Assembly: GCA_026122205.1 (NCBI GenBank)
Contig: JANCYU010000054.1
Coordinates: forward strand, 62,001 to 126,000
DNA: 64,000 nucleotides
Reading direction: 5' to 3'
From: Galdieria yellowstonensis
Lineage: Eukaryota; Rhodophyta; Bangiophyceae; Galdieriales; Galdieriaceae
Below, in pieces: positions 55,727 to 64,000 of the stretch. The notes below the pieces were generated by a model. The model was not told the DNA's origin. It made no database searches and saw only the letters and a list, made by a program, of their open reading frames with translations. The position numbers and the translations under genes were made by a program. Within the stretch, counting starts at the first letter, position 1. Each line of letters begins with the position of its first letter.

Positions 55727-55879
55727 GAGTTGTTCCATTTGTGTTTGTGTTTGTGTTTGTGTATTGTGTATGAATAGTTGAATTTTATTCTATTTTGTTG
55801 TTGTTGTTGTATTATTATTATAGGACAAAGGAGGGAATAAAAAGGCCATTCATTGGGAATTGTTCTTGTGGGAAAACAA

Positions 55880-56297
55880 ATGAGTGCCGCCACTACGGCT
55901 ACTAGCCAATATTCTAGTTTATTAACCGTAAGTGTTATGTATATTTATGATTTGCCTGTAGACATACCATCCTTGTTGTAGTTTCTAAGAATTGGTGCCT
56001 TTGTGTTTGGTGTAGCTGCAGGTTTTGGAAGTGCTGTAAGTTGTTTCCCTTGGGGGTTTTCCAAGCTCAATCGGTTGCTTTCTAGTCAGCGGACCATCGT
56101 AAAAGAGAAAAAATTTTAATTTCTAAAATTCACGAGCGCAATGCCAAAATTGAGGCGTTGGAAAGTGAACTAAAGCAACTGAAAGGTATAGCACAGTGGT
56201 ATGTGTGGAAACCAACTAACCAAGCGTTGGTGGTTTAGGGGAAATTCCAGCTTCTACAGGTGATCCAGTTCAAGATTGGTTGAATCAATTGGAATAA
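55880..56297 (+). CDS. ATP synthase subunit e-like protein (mitochondrial)
   Basis: Four exons give about 86 residues. One hydrophobic segment (LRIGAFVFGVAAGFGSA) carries the GxxxG dimerisation motif of F1Fo-ATP synthase subunit e and is followed by a charged coiled coil (HERNAKIEALESELKQLKG), the same layout as subunit e of yeast and animals. The family is short and fast-evolving, so another small membrane protein is possible. Confidence 0.6.
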
Positions 56298-56407
56298 GAT
56301 GTATATGTTACAAGTGCCTTGTGGAAGAGAGAGATAGTCATTTGAATAAAATTAGTTCTTTTCCCAACACACAAAAAGAAGAATGTCGACGACGCTTATT
56401 GAAAAGA

Positions 56408-57294
56408 ATGTGGTTCAATGACTTGAGTACTTTTCCAGTGACGTATTCGGTTATTCTTTTATGTGTCATTACTTGGTAATAAGATATGCCTGTTGGTGAC
56501 TAGTTACCGAATTGTTACTAGGTTGTTGATTACTTATCAAGGTTGGTCTTATGATATCGTTGGTTGTAACTACGATCGAGTTGTTATATATAAAGAAACT
56601 TGGCGATGGATTACATCTACTCTTTCACACGTTTCTTTTTTGCACCTTGTCCTAAATATGTATAGTTTATGGTAAGTTTCTACCTTCCAATGAGACGTGC
56701 ATCCTCAATAGAGAAAGGAATATGAGGTGGATGGAGCAAGCGTTTACTAGTTTTGTGTATTTTATGTGGAGTATTCTGATTGCGTTCTTATCTACTTTTG
56801 TTACTTTGTGTATTTATTATTTGCAGTTGCTTTTCTTTCAACGTGAACAAGTTCGATATATTTATATGGTTGGTTACTCTGCAGTACTATTTGGTCTCCT
56901 TGTGATTGCCAGTCGACATATGAAAGTTTCTAATGTGGTGCTTTTCGGTATTTTTGAGATTCCTCCCAGTTGGTTGCCTTTTGTTTCGATGGGATTGGTA
57001 ACTTTGTTGGTTCCTGAAGCAAGCGTAGTTGGTAAGTAAAATGAAATAAGATATAGACATATCTATAAAAACTATCTTTCCATCCAGGTCATTCAAGTGG
57101 AATATTTCTAGGGCAAGTACATATTGAAAAATAATTTTGGTACAATCTATTCAATTTCTTCCAGTTTTCTCATCGATTGGAACGACGATTACTTGGTTCA
57201 GTCGCCATGGTGTTGGATTTGGTTGTTAGGAATAGCAACTATCACCACGATAGCTTTTGCTTTTAGGACAACTCCAACATTTATTTCCTTCTAG
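56408..57294 (+). CDS. Rhomboid-family intramembrane protease
   Basis: Five exons. Landmarks are the TM2-like STLSHVSFLHLVLNMYSLW, the catalytic-serine region GYSAVLFGLL (GxS present), and GHSSGIFLG with the paired His. The last exon depends on intron choice: a GC donor at 57113 (GG|GCAAGT) gives FLIDWNDDYLVQSPWCWIWLLGI, a plausible last helix, ending 57294; a GT donor at 57117 gives a shorter non-helical end. I favour the first reading. The ATG at 56408 is the first in frame; substrate and membrane are unknown. Confidence 0.75.
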
Positions 57295-58393
57295 TCATTT
57301 GTATTTTCCTTACGTTGTTCATATTTCTTGCGATTGGCGATTTCCGTCGGCAATAAAATGGCATATATGGCACTTAAATAAGGCGTACTTACACCATATT
57401 TATGTCCTTGTCTTACTACTGCACCTACTTGCCATTCCAATTCCGAAGGTTTGCCACTGGAAATATCACGAAACATACTCGGCGTCGCACTATCCTTCAC
57501 ATGATGTACCAAATAGTCTATCGATGAACGAACAACTTCCCTGCCAATAATAATTCCTCGAGCTTTTGCCACATCGACAACTTCATTCATACAGTTTTCT
57601 ACCAACGCCAAAGTTTCTGGAATGCTTCTCAACTGACCCAAGTTACAACGTGCTGCAGAACAAACACCGGAATAGGCTGCCATGACGGTCAACTTTCGAT
57701 ACATATTTTGTAAAACGTCTTTATGAATAATCAATCGAGTTGACTTGGCGCCAACAAATGCCAATTCTAATTTCTTCAACTGATCGGAAACAAAAGGTGC
57801 CGACTCTGCCAACAAACCAGTTCCATAAATAGTAGGACTTATATCTACAACAAGTAAACTTTTCTCTTTCTCTCTTTTTATCATAACAAAGGAAACCAAC
57901 CTTCATGCAAAATAACTCCAGGTGTCGATATATACGCCAATACTTGAACATAACCTCCTACTACTCGATGGGCACCAACAACTTTGCCCAATACTTCTGG
58001 AGCTTCCACTCCGTTCTGAGTAGGAACGGCAATAGTCTTTTCACTAAATAAAGGTAACATTGCCTCAGCTGCAGCAGCCAACTGGTCCATTTTGCAAGTA
58101 AATATCACGGCATCTACGGGAGTTGTCGCAGTGCTCAACACACTTTGTGCGTCCTCCCCGATGCTATCCAATTGGGAAGTGCAGTCACCATCGATACTTT
58201 TTAAAACGATGCAATTGTTATTTTCCCGAATAGCTTTCAAGTGAGAACCTCTGGCGATGACGTGAACAAAGCTACGTCCACACTCTGCAAGTCTGGCAGC
58301 CAAATAACCACCTACGCCTCCAGCACCAAATATCACAACCCTCGGTTTTTCTAACAACTCGTTATTAGTACCATTCTCCACCTTTTCACTCAT
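57291..58393 (-). CDS. 2-dehydropantoate 2-reductase (PanE)
   Basis: Ketopantoate reductase makes pantoate for pantothenate and CoA. The NADP-binding fold begins RVVIFGAGGVGGYLAARLAECG. Other family elements are ILHEDISPTIYGTG, LQNMYRKLTVMAAYSGV and DISSGKPSELEWQVGAVVRQGHKYGV with the conserved Lys/Glu. Two exons with an intron at about 57840-57896 (GTTGGT donor). The 3' end overlaps the rhomboid gene by four bases (CTAG) if the rhomboid reading above is right. Confidence 0.9.
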
Positions 58394-58607
58394 AATAATA
58401 AGAAGAACGACGAAGACAAGTTACTGGCGACAATTAGCCAAGCCTAGACATTACTACTACCACAAGGACATAAAATCCTCACACTCCAGAAATTCTCATG
58501 ACCGACGGACAGTTTTTTTATTCTTCTAGAAGAGAAAATACTTACGAGGAAAAAGAGACTTGTGCCGTGATGCACATAAAATATGCTTCTAAAATACTTA
58601 TTTATTA

Positions 58608-60407
58608 TTAATCCAAATCTTCTTCACCCCAGTCTAATCCACTACTGCTCGTTGCACCAAAACCACTAGGATAACTAGAAGACAAGTTTCCAGCGTCTTC
58701 TGAGATATCGGCACTCACCAACTCTATATCGAAAATAAGCAAAGCATTAGGAGGCAATACATCACCAAACAAGTCACTCATTCCACTGCAAGCTTCCGGA
58801 TGAACATAAACGGTGCGATCTTCTCCTTCTCTCATCCCTTCAATACCTTTTCTCAAGGCATAAGGTGCACTTGCCAAGGATAAAGTCAATGGATGAACTA
58901 CTTCTCCACTTTCATCTGCTGGAGGACAAGAAAAGAATACTCGACCATCCAATAATCGACCTTGAAGAATAATCATCACATTCGAATCTTCATTCGCTAC
59001 CGGTGCCTGAATATCTGGAGTAGTTTCTCCAGCCTCCCAAACAATCTTTCCCGACTCAATCACATGAATATCGTTGTCGTTGGCAATCTCTTCAAAAAAT
59101 TGATTCGCTTCTTTCAAATTGACTTGAGAAATAAACTCTTGTGCAACCTAGGCAATACGCGATGAATTGTTTCCACAAGGTTTTTTTCCTCCCAAGAACT
59201 GACTTACCGACTGTAATAAACTCATTTGTCTTTCATATTCAGATAAAGACATTGGAAAGTCTTGTCCTGTACATGCCATCTTGATACCTTGAACAACTTG
59301 TTCATAGTCCAAACCTAAACCAGAATTGATAAGAGATTGGCCTAAAGCATGTCCATAGGATTGAGCTAGTAACTTTAAATCCACAGGAAGTTGTTTCACT
59401 CGTTCTTGAGCAGCTTTTAATTTCTTACGCGCTGCTTCTCCAACAAATAACGAAGCTTCGGTTGCACTAGGAATACTTGCACTCGTAGACATTCCAGCAG
59501 AAGATGCTCCAACTCCTGCTCCTCCACTGCCACTACTTGTCCACATTTGCTGATCTGAACTCTTATTACTTGCCTTGAACATCATCTTTGCAGCTTCCAT
59601 ACTTTCCTTCCAACGCTGGGGATCATCCAATACTTTGGAAAACTCTGGGTCTGCTTGTATCCAAGGCTGTAGAAAAGGATTATTTTTTACTGCTTGTCTA
59701 CTTGCTTCCAACTTCTCGGGATCATTTAGATATTCTTGCATAGCTGGAGTCTGCCAAATACTGGAAAGCATTTCGCTCATCGAACTCCAATCTTCACCAC
59801 CAAACCCACTCTGACTTGCTCCTCCCGTAACTCCACTACCCATCAAAGACTGAACCAAGTTGTTCAATTGACTCTGATTGTCACCCAAGTTACTGGAAAG
59901 ACCCAAGTTTTTCATATATGAACTCAGTGTATCCTCTGTAATCGTACCCAGTCCAACGCTAGCTCCTGAAGTGGAAGAAGATGCTTCTGCTCGTTTTTCC
60001 GTGGAAAGTACAGTTTCTGAAGAAGAAGATACGTCCGAGTGGTTTTTAGAAGCGTTGTTTCCACTCGATTTTGCTCCAACTTTTCTAACCACATTGATAG
60101 TAACGCCGTCTGATACATTGTAACTGTCTAAAGAGGCATCAGGATCCAATACTTGTCCTTTATAAAGTAGTGTCTGTCTATCCGCTACAATACCCGAAAC
60201 TTCCTATATATATATACATATACATACATATATAATAATAACAAACCCGATCCACAATGAGTAAGCGCCTCAAGATGTGTTGTTTCTACTTGCCGCTATT
60301 TTTTGTTGTAAAGAGTGAACCGTCTGAATATTGGAAGACTCGCCTACAAATACTTCAAACTGTTGCTTGTTGAACGTTTTCACTTTGATCGTATAACCTC
60401 CTGACAT
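58608..60407 (-). CDS. UBL-STI1-FKBP fusion (ubiquilin-like N-terminus, MIP/FkpA-type FKBP)
   Basis: Three exons encode about 550 residues in one continuous frame. The N-terminal ubiquitin-like domain reads LQQKIAEVSGIVADRQTLL and YNVSDGVTINVV. After a Ser-rich linker comes an STI1/ubiquilin-like segment: NDPEKLEASRQAVKNNPFL and DPEFSKVLDDPQRW. Then a bacterial-type FKBP_N helical region (LLAQSYGHALGQSLI...MSLSEYERQMSLLQS) and an FKBP_C domain (ILQGRLLDGRVFFSC, LRKGIEGMREGEDRTVYVHPEA, VLPPNALLIFDIEL). FKBP residues normally Asp (FDS) and Trp are replaced, so isomerase activity may be lost. The first intron has a GC donor. A ubiquitin or proteasome-linked chaperone role is inferred. Confidence 0.85.
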
Positions 60408-60515
60408 CTCTCTCTCAAACTCTTTTTCAATGCAAATCAACCACAACCTCCCTTGTTCTCCACATCTCTTCAACCACAAACAAGTCATAAAATAAGAAAA
60501 CTCGTACATAGTTGT

Positions 60516-61549
60516 TTATTCATGTTTGGAATGTGTTTGTTGTGTTGTATGGGAAGAAACACTCGAGTGCATCCATTTCATACCACTTATCAAAGTAACT
60601 GGAAGGATAGCCAACATAACCTTCCACGTTTGTAAAATATTCCAACTCAACCAAAACTTCACCAAACAATACACAAAACCTGCAATACTTGTATGGAATA
60701 CCAAACACCATAACATAGTCATACCACGGCGACTCGTTTCATCAAAAGGTAGTCGCAACGGAAATATATCCGCAATAGAGAATATCTATAACACAAGATT
60801 GGTTCAACGAAGAAGAATATGTCGATAGAGAAACAACATACCCAAAAAATATAAACAAGCAAAGGTAATAGAACAAGGCCAGTGAATAGAAAAGATAAGA
60901 ATATGGGAGCTCGCTTTCTGGGTGTCTTGAAGACGTGCTCCAACTCCTCTTGTGGATAAAACTTGGCTGTTGTCATATCAAAGTCAAATATACCTTTTGG
61001 TGTAGGAGTATGTTTTGGTCGATAGTTCAAAGTGACACGATCCAACACCAACTGATGAATACCTCTCGTTACTCGAGCGTCACCAGCCACCAACTTTACG
61101 AAAAAGTCTCCTTGTCTATCTTCAAAGGCTTCTATACCTGACGCATCCAACTTCTATATCTCGTGAACCTTGAAAATGAGGAAAATGTGTGATATACTTA
61201 CGACTTGAAAAGCGAGGGATCCATTGCCCCGTCTCCAAGGTAAAAATAAATATTCACGTATTCCTGACTTTTCCACAAAACTGATCCACACTTGCTGCAA
61301 GTCTTCGACACCAACAGAAGTATCCAAATCAACCACAATATCGAGTTGGTGGCCATCTTCAAAGGGACGAGGTAAAGTCAGTGGTAAAGAATCTGAAGAG
61401 AGTTGTTTATGAAATAAAGATTGTGTGTCATAAGTGTGCGATATTTCCACTTGTAAAAGAGCAAACTTGGCTTGTACAGCAAAAACCCTCCAAACAAACG
61501 ACAAGAATATACAACACCATATCCCCCCTAGGGATAGTGAACGCTTCAT
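60516..61549 (-). CDS. Ribophorin II / SWP1-like oligosaccharyltransferase subunit
   Basis: A non-catalytic ER subunit of the N-glycosylation complex. Signal peptide MKRSLSLGGIWCCIFLSF..., a lumenal beta-rich region, then HTPTPKGIFDFDMTTAKFYPQEELEHVFKTPRKRAPIFLSFLFTG, the conserved pre-membrane segment, and three or four hydrophobic helices, ending with a His/Gln-rich cytosolic tail. Three exons, introns about 61154-61207 and 60779-60838. Total length (about 310 residues) matches fungal Swp1 rather than the longer animal ribophorin II. Confidence 0.78.
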
Positions 61550-61994
61550 CCTGCCAAATGGTTTTTAGGAATCTAGAAGCGACGGATAGGAAAACATTGA
61601 TAGCTAGAAAAAGACCCACACTTTTATCAATGATATATATATGTATATTAGAAGAGATAGCTATACATAATAGCATACAAATAGCTTATAAACAAAGACA
61701 AGAATTGCTACTGTGTGTTCAATTTTATTTGCTTTTCCCTCACTTGCTCGCAACGTGGAAGAAGACAGCGCAAATTGAAAGGACAGGTCTTATGGAGTGT
61801 CCCTTTTCGATGCATCTCCAAAGCCAACGTGGTTCTCTCTTCGCCTTTCCCGCGTCCCACAAGGACATTCCGACCCAAGGCATTGGGTTCTTTAAAAGGG
61901 CCCTGTGGAAAAGGCGTAACATGGATTCTTTGTGTTTTTTGCTACAAGAAATTGTATAGTTTGGCAATAGAGAAAGACTAGAAAAATTGCCTCC
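61550..61994. other. Intergenic region, nothing recognised
   Basis: This 445-bp stretch separates the divergent ribophorin and secreted-protein genes. It holds short open frames only; a TATATATATG tract lies near 61632. No motif was identified. Confidence 0.4.
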
Positions 61995-63917
61995 ATGAGA
62001 AATTATTCGTTATTTTTGACTATAGTATGCATATGTAGTGCTATTTTACCTATTGTGCAAGCAAAAGGTACAACTTGCAAGTCTCCAGCAGGAGCTGAAG
62101 TTTCATGGACTTATGACGGCTCATCAAACTCTACTATTATATGGAACTTTACCAATCCAACTAGTGAAGAGAGATCAGTCGTACTGATTCGTGGTGCTAC
62201 CGGTAGTTCTTCAAGCAGCGGTGTGCCTGCTTATGCCTTTGGTAATGCTTACTTTCCAGCATATGCAGTAGATGGACTAGCAAAGTTTTATTCCAAGCCT
62301 ACAGCATCCGATACCAAAGATAGTGATACACCTTTAATGCTATTGCAATATTTGACCAGCAGTTCCTCTACGACATACCACAAAGGAGTTGCATTTGTCT
62401 TTATTCTAAAGCCAGGTACTAGTTTCACTATCGTCGAAGGAGGTTTTGATGGCATTGTGCCTTATTGTGAAACCTTATTGGATGTGGAATATTATGATAC
62501 CAAAAAAGTGAACATCAATTATGGCTTTCTTTCTCAATGTTTGGAATTTAGTATTCTTTGTGAACCGGATCCATTCAATGTAACTACTGCTATCTATCGA
62601 CCAGTACAAGGTTCCTATCTAAGTCAAAGTGAATTTTGGCCTTCTCAAGGAGATACCATAACTATATATGATGATGGCAATAGCAGTAATAGTAATAGCA
62701 GTAGTAGTACTCCATCTAGTACGCCTACACCTGTTCCTATTCCTTCTCATTCGATACTTGCCACATCTACCTTGGGAGAATTCTCTTATATGCAAGCGCT
62801 GGGAACCGTTTCCAAGAACGTTACGTATGCCTTTTGTCCCAATGGCTCTATCGTCTCTGGTATAGAGACTTTTGTGGAAACGGGAAGAAGACTGAAAGCT
62901 ATACGTCTCGTATGCAGTGATGGCAGTGTATCTGGTTCTATTGGAGCTTCATCTTCCTTGAATAGTCTAGCAAAACATGAACAAGCATGTCCTAGCACAG
63001 GTGTTCGAGCATTGGGAGGAAAGAGCAACACCATGTATTCCCCAAGTATTCCAGTGAAAGCTTTGTGGGAAATTCAAACGTTTTGTTCGGTTGGAAATTA
63101 TTCTTCACTTACCAGTCATCAACAAGAATTCCATACGATGCAATATACCATTTGTCCTTTTGGTACTGTTGCCAGAGGAGTCAAGACGGAGATATATAAA
63201 CCCTATGATATTATTGCTACCATCACTTTGGAGTGTACTGCAATGAATTCATCCAAGAAGCATACTCCTGCATCCACTCCAACGCCTACTCCTACAGCGA
63301 ATTGTGGTTCGATCTTGACAGAAACGACGACAACCAAAGGCCATTGGACAAAAGACACTGCAGGACAATGGAATTTGCAAACCTTTGGAATAGGCGGTGT
63401 CTCCAAGAAATATACTCAAGTATTTTGTCATGAAAATAGTACCGTTTCCGGAGTAGAAAGTTATGTACAGTCTGGAAATTTGATTGCTTTCCGTTTACTA
63501 TGCAGTGATGGAACTCGAACGTCTTTAGTAGGTTCCCAAAACACGACTGGAGCTTCCTCTTCTCGTATGCATTGTGACGCTTATGGAGTTTGGGGCTTGG
63601 GAGGAAAAGCCAATCAAGTATGGCCTGGATTGTATGAAGAGTATCAGTTGTGGGATATTCGAGTACTTTGTCAATCTGGAAATTATTCTTCATTAACCAG
63701 CCATACTAGTCAGTATGATGGTGCAGAAAGTTATGCGCTTTGCGACTCGAATCAAGTTCTCCAAGGTGTCCATGCAACTATTTATAGTGACGATAATTAT
63801 ATAGGAAGCGTACGTGGATACTGTGTGTCAGTCAATACTTCAAGCATTGCAAGTCCTGATTCCTTGATGATGAAGAAACCTCCAGTATCATTGAGAAGCA
63901 TTCGAGCTCGTTCCTGA
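61995..63917 (+). CDS. Secreted protein with two related modules (lineage-specific)
   Basis: A single exon of 640 codons. A signal peptide (MRNYSLFLTIVCICSAILPIVQA) is followed by an N-terminal domain of about 230 residues (CKSPAGAEVSWTYDG, FGNAYFPAYAVDGL). Then come two related modules joined by Thr/Pro linkers (TPSSTPTPVPIP, TPASTPTPTPT). Each has an I-x-G-I/V-E-x-F/Y block, LVCSDGS or LLCSDGT, a GLGGK motif, LW-I (EIQ or DIR) and CSVGNYSSLTSH or CQSGNYSSLTSH. Many NxS/T sequons are present. I cannot name the family; sequence resembles lectin-like beta folds only loosely. A cell-wall or extracellular role is inferred. Confidence 0.75.
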   Translation: MRNYSLFLTIVCICSAILPIVQAKGTTCKSPAGAEVSWTYDGSSNSTIIWNFTNPTSEERSVVLIRGATGSSSSSGVPAYAFGNAYFPAYAVDGLAKFYSKPTASDTKDSDTPLMLLQYLTSSSSTTYHKGVAFVFILKPGTSFTIVEGGFDGIVPYCETLLDVEYYDTKKVNINYGFLSQCLEFSILCEPDPFNVTTAIYRPVQGSYLSQSEFWPSQGDTITIYDDGNSSNSNSSSSTPSSTPTPVPIPSHSILATSTLGEFSYMQALGTVSKNVTYAFCPNGSIVSGIETFVETGRRLKAIRLVCSDGSVSGSIGASSSLNSLAKHEQACPSTGVRALGGKSNTMYSPSIPVKALWEIQTFCSVGNYSSLTSHQQEFHTMQYTICPFGTVARGVKTEIYKPYDIIATITLECTAMNSSKKHTPASTPTPTPTANCGSILTETTTTKGHWTKDTAGQWNLQTFGIGGVSKKYTQVFCHENSTVSGVESYVQSGNLIAFRLLCSDGTRTSLVGSQNTTGASSSRMHCDAYGVWGLGGKANQVWPGLYEEYQLWDIRVLCQSGNYSSLTSHTSQYDGAESYALCDSNQVLQGVHATIYSDDNYIGSVRGYCVSVNTSSIASPDSLMMKKPPVSLRSIRARS

Positions 63918-63939
63918 ATGACGTTGCTGTTTGGATAAC

Positions 63940-63965
63940 TGCGATATACATATATATATATATAT
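63940..63965. repeat. AT dinucleotide tract
   Basis: A short AT-rich run just downstream of the secreted-protein stop codon, before the window ends. Confidence 0.7.
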
Positions 63966-64000
63966 TCAGGTATCCACAGCTCATTTATTCAGGATGAGCA

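Overview
This window looks like nuclear DNA of a unicellular red alga, most likely Galdieria or a close cyanidiophyte. The reasons are 47 traceable protein genes (one cut by the left edge) packed on both strands, very short spliceosomal introns (about 45-90 nt), an A+T-leaning composition, and plastid proteins such as a PsbQ-type lumenal protein, an EGY-type protease and an OEP21-like pore, set beside ordinary eukaryotic housekeeping genes. The species name is an inference; no phylogeny could be run.

Layout. 1-9.1 kb: OSCA/CSC1-like channel (5' end missing), lysyl-tRNA synthetase, UMP/CMP kinase, PDI, METTL3-type methyltransferase and PEX2. 9.1-16.5 kb: a hypothetical gene, a gene-poor stretch with TA repeats, a small coiled-coil gene, an F-box protein, LSm5, an ELO elongase, an A+T-rich gene-free kilobase, an LTO1-like gene and a tRNA-Ile(UAU). 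16.7-28 kb: DNAJC9, Cdh1/FZR1, RNF113/Cwc24, a small coiled-coil protein, GT90, a hypothetical gene, RPN13, a RING1-like protein, GT61 and formamidase. 28-36 kb: a DDT-RFTS chromatin protein, an ABCG transporter, a RING protein and a PsbQ-like protein. 36-49 kb: UBE2S, OEP21-like, EGY protease, MetE, malonyl-CoA synthetase, SPC12, UPF0587/CZIB, Pumilio and a hypothetical gene. 49-64 kb: UTP21, aldo-keto reductase, RMD1-like, a hypothetical gene, ATP synthase e-like, rhomboid, ketopantoate reductase, a ubiquilin-like/FKBP fusion, ribophorin II and a large secreted protein with two related modules.

There are no operons, but spacing is extreme. Some convergent genes share stop-codon bases, divergent start codons lie as little as 27 nt apart, and tandem genes are separated by as little as 13 nt. 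Functional groups that recur are cell-cycle ubiquitination (Cdh1, UBE2S), the proteasome/ubiquitin system (RPN13, UBL-FKBP, RING proteins), the ER (PDI, SPC12, ribophorin II, GT90, GT61), RNA metabolism (METTL3, LSm5, Cwc24, Pumilio, UTP21) and the plastid (PsbQ, OEP21, EGY).

The most unusual items are (i) one gene joining a ubiquitin-like domain, an STI1/ubiquilin-type region and a bacterial MIP/FkpA-type FKBP with altered active-site residues; (ii) a DDT-domain protein ending in a plant-type RFTS-like domain without a methyltransferase; (iii) repeated GC-AG introns with the same G|GCAAGT donor; (iv) convergent genes that share palindromic stop codons; and (v) a frame break in the OSCA-like gene that lies inside a possible 60-nt intron.
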